From Ifrita kowaldi (taxonomy: Eukaryota; Chordata; Aves; Passeriformes; Cinclosomatidae): a stretch of DNA of 64,000 bases. Of this stretch, positions 48,201 through 60,020 are shown piece by piece. The translations under genes were made by a program, and so were the position numbers. Location: the NCBI GenBank assembly GCA_013398055.1, contig VZRS01012584.1, forward strand, positions 1 through 64,000. Direction: 5' to 3'. How positions within the stretch are numbered: position 1 is the stretch's first letter; each line of letters opens with the position of its first letter. The notes below the pieces were generated by a model, which was not told the DNA's origin, did not search any database, and saw only the letters and a program-made list of their open reading frames with translations.

Positions 48201-48667
48201 GATGCTGCAGCCAGTTCATGATTGTGCTCAGAAGTTGCCAACAAACAGAAGTGAGACATGAAGTAGGAAATAACAGTAAATTTTCCATGGGGTCTTTCTG
48301 CAGCCTACAGCACTGACGGTGTATGAATCATGCTGAATACTCTACTGACTCATTTGAAAATGTTGTTTACGGCCGTTCCTGTTTAGGTTTTCCCTTTGTG
48401 TTTACAAATACATCTTTTGTGTCCTGCCAGTTCTCTGCAGTTGTGACCTGCTGCATCTGGGAAGCTCAGCTACTGAGAGTCCTGTGGCAGCTCTCCCTTT
48501 GCTACTGCCTGTCCCTTGTGAGATGTGGTGGGATATGCTGAAATCATCTTGAACCAGAATTCAAAGTCTGTCTTGTAACCTGTTTTCTCTGTCTTGCTCA
48601 TGCACTTTGTTCAGAACATGAGGATTAGTAAGTGGTTTTTGTTTGCTTCTTTTTTTTTTTTGAACAG

Positions 48668-48733
48668 CTCGTTTGTGACGGGGACAGCCTGCTGTGGACA
48701 CACCTCACCTCTGAGAATCTGGGACCTTGAGAG
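48668..48733 (+). CDS. FBXW4: FBXW4 exon 6 (WD repeat)
   Basis: 66 bases, acceptor preceded by a run of 14 T and GAACAG, donor GAGAG-GTGAGT. Together with the AG carried from exon 5 it encodes SSFVTGTACCGHTSPLRIWD and then LER, the family's conserved FVTGTACCGH...PLRIWDL segment, and contains the WD dipeptide of this blade. It is the smallest coding exon and sits between the two largest introns, so correct definition of it depends on its strong polypyrimidine tract. It ends in phase 2. Confidence 0.97.
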
Positions 48734-49989
48734 GTGAGTGAGCTTCCAGATTACAGGGAGGGACTTTCCTTGTAAAGTGAATAACAATACAATATTGGAA
48801 ATGCTGCAAAATGGTATAATTTCTTTTTTCAATATAGGCAAGGGATGACTGAAAATGAGATGTGTTACGGAGCGGGGGACAAAGCAAACTGGTGTGGAAA
48901 GGCATATGTGGGGGGTCGTTGTGGTTCAGTAACTTGGCTTTTCTTCTCAGCTTTTCCAGTTGATGGCACAGCCATCCTGGTTTCTTCCCATTACCAGTAT
49001 ACAGTCAAAATTTACCCATTACACCTTCCTTTTCATCTGTCTCTATTGATGCCTCAGCCTCAGCCAGAGGAGGTGAGGGAGGTGATCCTTATCCTCCCAT
49101 TCACCCACTTCTCTGTGGTGCTGGGAAGCCAGAGGCAAACACAGGTTCTGAAGTCACCTTGTCCTGGCTGGCAATTCCAGTAGCACAGAGAGGTGAGGTG
49201 TGGCAGCAGGTTATCTGTGGAAGCGATTTAGGCACGTTGTCTTCTCTTTGTCCTAATAAGTACTGAGGAGGTTAATTGCTGTGGCCTCTGATTTGGGGTC
49301 TTTGAGTAGTTCCTATTCGGGGAAGGTGCTGACCTTAGCAACTGGGGAAATGTTGTTCTCAAATCTTGATGTGAGACTCAACTGCTGACAAATTTGAAAC
49401 TCTCAGCCTGAGGGTGTTAGTGTAGTGATGGACAGATAGCAAATATTTCACAGGATTATTGGAACGGCAGCCCTGCCTTCCAGGACCAGTGTGCTCTGGG
49501 TAGGAGTGGCATGGCCCAGATTATCCAAAGGAGTGCTGTCAGGATTGAGGTGAGCAGTGGCAGAAGGGGCCTGAGGGATGTCTGTAGAGCTGTATTTGGG
49601 GAAAGGGGGTGGAGGAGGGTTGGTGTGGATACAGGGCAGGTCTGAGGCCAATTGCCTTCTAATCTATAGTTTAAATAGTTTAGGTTGTTTAAGTCAACTG
49701 TATCAAATACAATTTTAAACCAAATTTAAGCTGTTTTTTCTCTGACGTAACAAAAATACTTTGCGACAATGCATCCTACAAAGGGCAAGCTGAAGCAGGA
49801 AAGAGCACCAGTGCATTTAGCTGTGGTGTATGTTTCTTAGTGACCCATCCAGTGTTGCCTCTGGAGTACCCCAGAAGGATGCAGGCTGTGCTGTGATACC
49901 CCTGCCCATCGAGTCTTCTGGCTGTTTTTGAATAGAGGCATCTGACAGGGATGAGGAGATGGGCAACCCTCTCCCCCCTGCCCCAGCCT

Positions 49990-50130
49990 TTCTGACAGCC
50001 TTTCCCAAGGAAGCCTGAAGAGATAATAAAGCTGTGTAGAAAATAGGATTAAGGTAATGAACAAGCACAGCGGAGTTTGATCTTTCAATAACGTAAAAGC
50101 CTGAGTGACAGGCAAATAAAAAAGCCAAGG
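49990..50130. promoter_or_regulatory. Possible conserved non-coding element, intron 6
   Basis: GAGATAATAAAGC, AGGATTAAGGTAATG, TTTGATCTTTCAATAACG and CTGAGTGACAGG (TGACAG, a TALE/MEIS-type core) lie within 120 bases. The evidence is motif clustering in a non-coding, non-repetitive segment, so the call is tentative. Confidence 0.35.
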
Positions 50131-52449
50131 CAACCTAGGCCACTGGGCCTCTGTTGAAATGGCTAGAGTGTCAAACTTATTCTTCCCTCTTCACCTGTCA
50201 CAGCTGGAATGCACCATGCCACTGGGTCTTTTCCTCTCTGCGGTCCTGTGTGTGAGCTGGTAGACTTGTCAGCATGTGCAGGATAGGAGGCTGAGTAGGA
50301 AGCATGGCTGGGACTCTAGCATGTGAAGCTTGATGTCATCATTCATAGAAAGGGAGTACAGAGCTATCCTTCCAGGTCCATAAACTGTTCATCTTCTCAG
50401 CAGAGCTTTGGATCCATCTTCAAAGACTCCAGTGATTGCCAGAAGTGATCTTGTAGGGAATGCTGTCTCTTCCTTTGAGGCTTTTGAATGCTGTCTCCCT
50501 GGTCAGACTCCAGGAGTGAGAGTGTGGCATGAAAACTTAAAATCTTAGAGCCATCCATGACTTGAAAACTCCTCCTGTGCTCAATGTGTCCTGATAACAT
50601 CTGGCAGACAGAGCCAGGGCCTCTGAGTTGGCTGCTTACCCTTTTCTTGTGGCCACAAAAAGGCCCAGAGGGTGACCCGCAGAGGCTGAACATGGCAAGG
50701 ATATTGTCTCTAAGAACAGAATCCAGGTAACTTCGGTCAAAAAAAAAATCAGGCAGGGTAGAATGATGCATAAGGTGTGTTCTTGAAAACCACAGGATCC
50801 TTAGCACCACTGAGGTGTTAAGTGCTGTCCAGGATCAGTTAGTTCAGTTAGAGGAGTTTTCTGTGCATTGGGAGGTGAGTAAGTAACAGTACAGCAGTTT
50901 CTGTGCCATTCTCTTCCGTTGGGGTAGGTGGTCTTTTTACCCAACAGCTGAGAGCTGGAACATGCTACAAAAGGATTTAAAGCTTAAATAACCTTTTGTG
51001 TACTGATCATCTTAGTTTCAGGCCAGATAAGTCCTTGGCTGGTGCTTGTAGCTGTTGGTCATGGTATGTTTCGTATTTATGACCTTCGCTGTTCCCTGAC
51101 CCTGGGGCAGCCATTCTCATCCCTCCAAGAGGAAGGGGATAATATCTTCACCTGTAAATATGTCCTGTGCTTTGAAAAGGGCTTGGTTGGTTTTGGCGTA
51201 GAGGAAATTTTTAGTGGGGAAAGGAAACGCCTCTTGCTGCATCCCACCCCCACAACTGTCTTTCATTTCTGACTCTGCTGAGATGATGGCGTTGGATCAA
51301 AGCCACAACAGGCAGCAACAAGCAATTGTCAAGGGAGTCTAAAGCAGGGGAATGACTGCATAATGCCAAGACACTGTCTCTGATGGCTGAAATTCCAGCT
51401 GCTGCTACACCTGGCCCTGTCTCTTGTAATGAAGGAGGATTTAGGTTTTTTTCTTATGCTTTTGAGGCTGGCTAGCTGCACTTCTGGAGGACATCTCTCA
51501 CCGAACACATTCTACATTGTGCCATCTGATGGCTTTTAGATGTGGGGAAGTTGCTGTGCAGTTATTCGTGCTCTGGATCAAGGTGTGTGTGTGGAAGGCA
51601 GCTGTGAGTAAGTTCAGTGATCAGAGGCCTGCAAGGAGAATGGTGAGCAGTATGGGCCACAGGATACCTGTGTCATTGCATCAGGTATCAGCTCTTGCTG
51701 ACTCCTTGTCCTCTTCCAAGTCCCCTTGTCCCTCCTTCAGTGAGGGGTATGATGGCAGCTGCCCCTCTTGCAGGTCAGGTTCCTCTGCTCACTTTTGCCT
51801 TTCTCTGTTCAGACCATCCTGTCTTGTTTACCAGTGTGAGTGTGCGGCTCAACAGAAAAGGAAACCTTATTCAAATCCTACTCCTCATTCTTCTTCTTTC
51901 TATTGCCTTTGGGAGTTTAAACTCCTTGGAAGATGAGGGTCATGCACCACTGACAGCTCCAAGGCCAGCATTTGTCATTTGCCTGCAGAGAACTGTTGCT
52001 TCCCATGTTATTGGGGAGGTCTGCATGTCGTTAGGTGACGAATGCCCCTGTTTCAAGGATGCTTCTCCATAAAATGGAATACTCCAGAGGTCTCTTTGCA
52101 GCAACTCTTGGAGCTATTCTGCAAAGCCTGATATTTGAAATGGACAGTGATCTGTCTGACATGGTAGTCTTCATGCTATAAACACTTTGAATGCACAAAT
52201 CCTGCAATGTTCTTTCCTGTGACATGACATGACATGCTGCAGGGCACGAGAGCTGTGAAAACTGAACCAAAGTTAGCTGTGCCCTGCAAGCCACCCAGAT
52301 CCTCTACCTTTTAAATATCCAGTCTTTGTCCAACTCCTCCCCCCTTTTGAAGGTATTTTTGGCAGAGTGGAGATTTTGTTTGTTTGTTTTCTGGTTTGTT
52401 TTTTGTTTTTTGGTTTTTTTTAAGAACCCTCTAATTTCTTGTTAGGTTT

Positions 52450-52830
52450 TTCTCCAGCTCCTGAGTCCTTTGAAAGTGGCTTTATGCCGTCACTGACACC
52501 AAACTGACACTTTGCGTTTCCCCACTTCTTATCCCTTTATGGCAACAGATGTTGAAATTTTGTATCCCTTTTATCTGTCCCTCTTTGCCCTCTTCCTGTA
52601 ATTAGGTTTCCCTTGTTAGCAGTACAAAGTGGCCCGGTTTGCTGCCTGGCCTTTTGAGCCATTGTGTCGGAGCACATTTTTTTCCTCCTCTTTCGGAAGA
52701 GTTCCTTCCCCCTTAAGTAATAGGCAGGGTGTGGGCCAAAGCTGTGGCTTTTTCTTGTTTCTTTGTTCTCCATTTATCTCTGCCACCTTTTTCAAAGAGA
52801 TGGAGGAAAAAAAATAGAGAGTGCGTGGAA
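52450..52830. promoter_or_regulatory. Putative conserved non-coding element, intron 6
   Basis: Pyrimidine-rich block with retained CpGs (TGCCGTCACTG, TTGCGTTTCC, GGCCCGGTTTG, GTGTCGGAGC, TTTCGGAAG) and a GTAATTAGG core at about 52600. The segment from TTTGCGTTTCC to CGGAGCACA shows no repeat similarity and no protein-like frame. It begins just after a T-rich simple stretch at 52370-52420. Confidence 0.45.
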
Positions 52831-54839
52831 GGGGAAGACACAGAGTAGCATTTCTTGACCGTCAGGCCCCCCCTGCTCTTCAGGTGTTCAAGGCAGGTGC
52901 CTTTGATGTCTGCAGGTTTTGGGGAGGTGGGAGGTAGAGGATTCATGAGAGTGACTTGGGAGTGGAGGAGAAGGGAGATTCAGGTGTATGGCTGTGCCCT
53001 CAGCAGTGGGTTGGGGAGGAGTCTCAGGTAGCCAGGCAGCTGCTGAGCAGGATAGTAATCTGTTCTGCCTATGGTGCATTGCACTGTGCTCTTTCTTTCC
53101 AAGAGCCAGCATGAGTGTTACCATCCTAAGCAGCTGGTTGAAGTTTGCTAATGTGCTGCTGCTGGATCTCTAGTGTGTGTTTCCATGGGTCCCTTGCTAG
53201 GTTACATCTGTCTGGGCCATGGAGGGGGCAAGAATTAGTTGCTGTCTTTTCAGCTTGTGGCTTGTGTTGATCTGCATCCATTTTGGTGGCTCTTCAGAGC
53301 CCATTGAGTTAAAATTTCGGCACGCTGTACCGGTCTTAAACAGCAAGTGTAATTTTGAGAGTTGGAGCATGTAGCACTGAACACCCTGATCAGCTGATCA
53401 CTACTGATGATTTCCTGTTTAAATCCAGTCCTTCTTGACTTTATCTCCTGTTGTGCTCCAGTTTTTTAATTGTATGGAAGTAGATGAGTGAAATGAGAAT
53501 CTGCAGGTCTAGTTCTTGGTTAGAAGTCTTGCTGAATGTTTTCAATAAAAGTTTTTAATGTAGAAGCTTGGCTGAAGACTTCTTAGCATTGTGTTCTAAA
53601 ATAATTTCTGTAGAAGAGCATTCTCTCCACAGCTTTGAACTCCAAGATTTATACAAGTTTGAGACCCTCTAATTTAATCACCTAAGGAGTTGGGTGAAGG
53701 GAGCACATGGATTCAGAACTGGAGTTGCTAGATCAAAAGGAAAGGTAACTGACTCCAAGAAGTGTGGGGAGTCTGTTTCACCCAGGCATTTAAACTGGAT
53801 TTATGCAGTCACAGAGAAGTGGGTGCATATGTCTGATAACAGGAGAGACAAGCAATAGCAAATATTATCCTGTCACTGATAATGGTTTCACAGGATTTGG
53901 GGAGCAGAGGAATAATAGCATGTGGTAGATGTGGAATACCCTCTCTGGTCCTGTTTTTTTACAGATTCATATGCCAGGCATGTTTTTTTGCCAAGGAAAC
54001 TCCTCCAGGTTTTGTTGGAAAGAGGCTCGCTATTCCTTTCAGACTTGCATTTCTTTCTCAGCGTCTCTGTCTTGGCTGAACACAGTTTTAAATCACAATG
54101 ACCAGTGCAGACCTTGAGATCTTGGGTGTTGTTGGAAGCAGGACACCAGGCCTATGGCCGGCTTGAGCCTGTTCTGGAGAAAGCTTGCTGGTGCAGGGAG
54201 CCTCTTAAGTGGTGGTTTCTGGGATGACTGTCCCTTTTAGAAGACTTTGTTGTGTTCAGAACTCTGTCTCCTGTCTATAATGGATAGCTTCGGTCTTGTC
54301 TGTGCAATGTATTCCCATGGTATGCATGTGTTCTCGAAACTGTTTGAAGCCTTGTTGTTCTTTACTGATTTCTGGTTGGGTTTTGGATTTTTGGACACTG
54401 TGTTTCTGAACTCTCTCATAAGCTGGGCATCTTCTGCCTTCCTTTTGTTAAGAGGGCTCTGGTCCATCTTAACCTAAATGTAAAATCATTGTAAGAGGAG
54501 GAACATACAGGTGTTTATCCTAAATCCTTTCTTCCCCATGGCTGTCTTGGCCCTGTCTCACTAGAGAGGACCATGAGGCCAGCTCCTGCCCTTTGGATGT
54601 GTGCATGTTCAGGACCTGCTGTGGCCTTTGAACTCTTGTTCAGACGTATTTATGACAACTTTACAAGGCCCTGAGCAATCAGAGAGCATGGGTGGGAGCT
54701 GGACACTCCAAGCACATCAATCAGTTTCATCCCTCTGAGCCAAAGCAAAAGTAATCTTTATTTTTCCCTGGGTTGAGAGAGAATCAACAGAGGCAAGAGA
54801 GAAGAATGGAAAGTAGTGAATGAGGAACCCCCTCTGTCA

Positions 54840-55800
54840 CTGGCTAGTGGTAGCTCATTTAAACAGATGGCTTTGTTTTGATTTGGACTCTCCATTTTTT
54901 TGTCTCCCCACTAAAGGAGACCTGCAGAGCTCTGTCCAGAAAGGGAGCAATACAGCCGCCTGTTCCCACACAAGTGGGGCGAAAGGCGAGAGGCTTTGAG
55001 AATTCTCTGCTTCTTTTCCTCTCCTCCCTCTTTTTCTGTTCCTCCAAGAAATCACAGTTTGAGAATTCCCCCCTACTCCTCCCGTTGGAAAGAAAGACAG
55101 AGAAGACATTCTTGACATTCTTTGCAGAGAAAAGGGGTTAAATGTCTGAATTTGGGGGTCACCATGTTATACAAATTGCAATCTAATCGTTTTTACAAGA
55201 ACACACGTGTGCTAAGAAAAGGAGCCATGGACAAGAAAGAAAAGGGGATAGACAACCTTTTTTGTCCTATCTTCTTTTTTTTTCCCCCTCAAGGTTTTGG
55301 ACTATTGTCATGTCCTGTCTCTCTCCCCTCCTCACCCCCGAGAGGGAGAACATTGGTTTTATAGTTAAATTGGTTCGTAAAGCAGAAGGGCTTGGTGCCA
55401 TTTCTGTTTGTTTTCCCAAATAAAAGCCCCAGCAGGGTCTCTTTTGCACCGTTGTGGCTTTATTTGAAGAAACTGGCTTTTTCCCATAGCCCAGTGTGTC
55501 AGTTTATCCTCTGAACTTAACCTTACGGGAACCCGAACAACAAAAACTCACAGGGTCCCAGAGCTGGAAAGGTAAAGAAATTGTATCTTTTTATTGGACC
55601 ATTTAAAATGTGTGTGGGCCAATTCAGAGAATGCGAAGAAAAGAAGGCAAAACTCCCTCTTCTGTCTCTCCCCCCAACACAATCTCAGACCGTCGTTGGT
55701 GTCTTTCCCCCCTACTGCCTCGAGTCCCTTCAGCTGCACTGAGGAATCAGAGAGAGGCATTTGCCCTGAAAATCACTTGAAACAGCATCTCTGAGCCATT
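54840..55800. promoter_or_regulatory. Putative conserved non-coding element, intron 6 (about 1 kb)
   Basis: A long run of unique sequence with low repeat content and scattered CpGs. It contains CATTTAAACAGATGG (E-box CAGATG at 54864), TTTGTTTTGATTT, CAAATTGCAATCTAATCG (about 55175), AGTTAAATTGGTTCG (about 55361), CTTACGGGAACCCGAACAAC (about 55520), TTTTTATTGGACC and ACCGTCGTTGG. The middle is interrupted by a C/T-rich spacer (55270-55345). No translated frame resembles a protein. Length and composition suggest a compound enhancer with two or three cores. Confidence 0.5.
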
Positions 55801-58800
55801 TCACTTAGCGGTGCTCCTTCAGAATTCCCCAAGCCAATCCCACACCTCCCTGCAGGAATTAGTAGCCTGGTCTAAATGCAAGGGCAGCTTTGGGGTAGGA
55901 TAGAAGAATAACTTTGCCAAGGGTCTGTGTTTCTTCCTGTGTGCAATACGGATGTTGTTTGATCAAGCCTTTCCCTTCTTGGCATAAGTTTCTGCATCCC
56001 CTCAGTGCTTCAGCTGCGATTGCAAAGCACCTGGAAGAGACAGCAGCTCAGCTCTTCCCTTTGGTTTTGGTGCGCTCTCCAAATTGGATGACAGAAATTG
56101 TACAAATGCTGCACTTGGGATAATTATTTTTAAATGGATTTGCTTTTCTTTCTCTGTTTGATACTCAGATCAAATATCCCAGTGTTTGGAACTGAACAGG
56201 ACTGTTTACATCTTTTTTTTTTGAGTATATGCTTCCCACCTGTCTTGTTTCAAATTGTTATTGGGGCTGAAATACTGGTTTAGAGCTCTGTTTGGTTTCT
56301 GAATAGTCATCTGCTTATGTGCAATGGATTCTCCTCTGTGATGGATGATCACAGTTCACAGATGAGGTTTCCAGAGCAAATGAATTGTCCTCAGTTTTGC
56401 ACACCTTTGTTTTCAACAGATGTTCAGAATTCAGCAGCTTCCTAGAGTTTGCATAGTTATATAATATCAATTCTGGTGAATTGGGGTCACCAGAAATGGA
56501 GGGTAGGGAGAAAAGTGTTGTGTCATCCCAGCTTTTGGAATGTGATTCTTGTGTACTGGAGACAGCTGGGCAAGACCTGCAGCAAATGGGCAGGGTCCAG
56601 GGAGGTCCAGGGAGGAAGGTGCAGACTTCTTTTTTTAAATTTCTATCAGAAAGATCTCAGGGAGATCCTGAGCTTTTATGGGCACACAAATAGTTGCAGT
56701 GGCTTGGGAGGCTGTATGTAACTTTAACTTGGTGAAGCAACATCCCATGGGTTATCTGGAAAGTAACCATCTGGGCTCTGCCATGACTGATCTTATTTTG
56801 TCTTCATATTAGTGACTGAGAAGAAATAGAACTTGAAGCTGTTTCTAAAAAGAAAAGCAAGAACTTAAAGAAACCTGGCTGTTTCTTCCCTTCACTTTGC
56901 TTCCAGGCTGCCTGTCTTCTGGAGGTATCAGGAGAGCTATGCTCATGGCTAGATTTCTAGCATGGAAATGAAAGAGTGAAATGTGGAAATCCTGAACAAA
57001 TATCTTATTTTAAAAGTAATTTTAAAAAGTCTTGAAGAACTTGGAAATTAATCGAGGTGAATCAAAGGATTGTCCATAGTGTCTGAACAAAATGCCTTTC
57101 ATTTTTGGACTCATCAGTTGGATACATTTACCAAGCACATGGACTTTGTTCAAACATCTTGTTCTATCACCAAGGAGTCCAGAGCCTAGTGCTAACACAG
57201 CTTTCCTGTGCTAGAGATGAAATAGGCTGCTGGATTTGCTCTGGCTCTGTTCATTCTGGGCTGGTACTAGATTACTACCAATATTATTCAGTCTGTCTAG
57301 ATGCTTAACAGGAAGCATGAGAAATTAGGAATATTATGAGATTCCTCAACACTGGAGGCCTACCTGTGTGTTTGTAGGTGCTGCATTGGCCCAGGTGGTT
57401 TGTGGTTAAAGTGCTGAAATTGAGAGCTCTTGCTCTAGACTGGTCTTTGCAGAAAACCTGCACACAGAATCACATTTGTGATTCTGCTTTGCAGAGCTCT
57501 GCTGGTGCAGAGTCATTTCTGTTGGTGCCACCCAGCACTGGGACTGAATGTGGGCACTACCTGGCCCAGGCTGTTCAGTGCAAAGACAAGCAAAGCTCCA
57601 ACCATCTGCACAGGTAACTACCTGGCTTGCCTGAAGAAGACCTAGGAGAGAAAGAGCTACTTGCCAGCTGGAGGGCCATGGCAGGGTAGGCAGATGCTGT
57701 GGGCCTTCCACGTTTGGTCTTGCTTGGTCTTCTCAGACTCCTTCTGATTAACCTTCATAACCCATAAGAAGGACAGGGCCTCTGAAGTGCTGAGGATCAG
57801 CCCACCTGGGATTTGAAAGGTGTTTAGGTGAAAAAGGGGCCACAGCGGAAAGAAGGCAGCTGTTTGCTGCTGTATTTGGCTGGCTGCTGCTGTCCAAGAT
57901 AGCTATGCCATCTCTTTCTGTCCCTCATGGAGAAGGTATCTTATCTCTGTCTAAGTTGTTAGAAACCGTTGGTGATGTGCTGGTGTAGCTGCTGCTTTTC
58001 TGTTGCCCATTCATGGGTTACACTGATCGTTTATGGGTTATTAAGGATTAGCTGTGGGTTTTGCTCCTGAGAAAGGGGAAGCTGTTCAGGTGTGGAGTTT
58101 GAGGGCAGGGAGTATTTGGGATAACAAAGAGTGGACAATTTGTGGGCACAAACTTGTGATCCCACGACTGGAAGAGTTGTGGTGGCAGAGTTCTCTTCCC
58201 AGCATGGGCTCAGCGTGGTTATGTATACTGCAGGCACATAGAGCTAGTCTGGCATGGTGGTAGCTGGTCCAGAGACACCTTAATCTGCTGAAAAAAAGGG
58301 GAAGTACTAGTCATGTTCTGCATCTTTATCACCTCAAGTGTGCCCATGCCAGAACACATGGGTGTTTTGGTTTGTGTGCCCAGTGTAGAGCACAGTAAAT
58401 TTTCCCCTGGTGCCAGATGGTAAGTGCTTCACTGTAGCAACTACCAGGTTGCCTCTGTAAATTGCCAAAGAGCTGCTCCTGTATCCTGGGGTTGCGCCTC
58501 CCACCTGAGAGCGGCTTTGGCTGACCTGTTCTCGGGACAGGAGAACTGAACTGATTAACAAACCAGCAAAGCAAGGTTTACTTTGCTGCAGTAACTTGCA
58601 AGTATCTGCGCTCGTTTTATGCCTACAGAGAAAAGCTAATCCTTTTCTTTTCCCCTCCCTTTTTTTGTTGTCTTTTCTTTAATTTTTGTTGCCTGGGATG
58701 GAAAGGGAAGTGGAGGGAGAAAAACTGCTGTGACTCTGTTGGAATGCTTGGGTACCACTGCAGTGAGGTGTGAAGCCATGGAGAAATACTGGGAGCAAAG

Positions 58801-59389
58801 CACCTGGGTGGTGCTTGGGGTCCAAGCTGCTGGTACTGCCTAGGGCTTGCTGGGGTAGCTCATCTCTTGGGAATAACTCCTTGCTCCTGCCTGAGCAACT
58901 GGCAGAGGACTCTGTCAGTTGGGCAGTCTGGCCCCATACTTATCTCACAGGTAGTCCAAGGATTCTTGTCCAGGAGAGCAGCTGACTCCTCCTCATACCT
59001 CTGTTGTATGTCTTACAACTCTGGGCCACACATACAACTTGTAGGCTTTGCTTTGCAGAAGGCTTTGCAGAAGCCTTGAGAAGGGCTGTGTGCATGTCTG
59101 TTTGTCCTGCTGGCTTTGCAGAATGGCAGATGGAGGGGATCTGTGTGCTTGGAAGGGAAGAGGAGTGCCAGAGCACTCATGCCCATCCATGTCTCACTCC
59201 ACAGTGGATCTGAGGACCCATCTGTGCCAACTAAACCCCATTGCTCTTGCTCACGGTGCTCAAACCATGAGTGCTTCAACCTCTCAACCCACAGACAGGT
59301 GCAGAGTTGCCGCTGGGTTGGTTTACAAGTAACCTTCCAAGGGTTAATGTATTGTGAGAAGGTTGCAAAGGGCTGAAGCCTGGAATCCT

Positions 59390-60020
59390 CTCGATCCCTT
59401 GCCTGGAGAAACACAAAGTCCAATAAGCCAGCACCCCTGGATTCGTGTTGGGGGGGATTAATTCATGCACTTGATGTTAAAGCTTGTCCGAGAGGTTTGC
59501 ATGGGGGGGCCATTGCTAGGGCTGGTTGGCCTCTCTAAATGGTTGCTAGGGCCCTGGCATCAAGGGCCAATGTAGCTGCCCACAGCCACGGTCACGGAGG
59601 GAATTACACAGCCACAAAGAAATTGTTATTCTACATAATCTGCTCTTTGGAGAGTGACTGTGGGGAAACAGGCTGGCCCCAGCATGCCGCCAGCTCTGTG
59701 ATCATAGAAGCGTGCTGGCTGCAAAGATCGGCCAGGGCTCGCCTTCTGATCTGGGGACACCAGGGCTCGAGGCGCTAATCTGCTTTATCAGCGATTTCTC
59801 TCTCCTGACACAAAGGTGTTTACTTGTTTTAACATCTCCCAGGACTCTATTTCTCCTTTTGTGTGGTCTTTATCCCCCGACGAGGGCTTTAGCCCAGATT
59901 ACAGACAGAATTAAGGCATTTGGCGATGTGCCTCAGAACTGTGTGATGCTGGATCAAGGAGCAGAATGTAACAAAATAATGGAGGGAGATGCTGGGAGTG
60001 ACCCCACTGCGGGATCCGTG
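59390..60020. promoter_or_regulatory. Putative conserved non-coding element, intron 6, close to exon 7
   Basis: CpG-retaining block (GATTCGTG, GTCCGAG, CCACGGTCACGG, GCCGCC, ATCGGCC, CTCGAGGCGC, CAGCGATTT, CCCCGACGAGG, GGCGATG). It has a GATTAATTC core at 59457, TAATCTGC followed by TTTATCAGCG (about 59776), and two identical TTGCTAGGGC decamers at 59513 and 59543. No protein-like frame is present. It lies 1.1 kb before exon 7 but is not adjacent to a splice site, so exon constraint does not explain it. Confidence 0.55.

Larger units (their letters stand above)
20214..48667 (+). other. FBXW4: FBXW4 intron 5 (28.5 kb) rich in putative regulatory blocks
   Basis: The largest intron of the window separates exons 5 and 6 and holds no supported protein-coding gene. 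It contains several compact blocks that differ from the surrounding sequence by retained CpGs and clusters of homeodomain-type cores (listed separately at 21590, 24180, 28790, 31150, 39455, 43330 and 44150), an ancient CR1/L3 remnant (34455), a CR1 fragment (48095) and two small repeats. The stretches 22000-24150, 24510-28770, 29570-31140, 31410-34450, 34840-39440, 39810-43320 and 44340-48090 hold nothing I can name apart from the small repeats and the exon-like sequence described elsewhere. Confidence 0.85.

Noticed and set aside
50397..50810. Minus-strand open frame of 137 codons in intron 6
   Set aside because: No similarity to any family I know and no regulatory or splice context. Lengths of this order are expected by chance over 64 kb in six frames.
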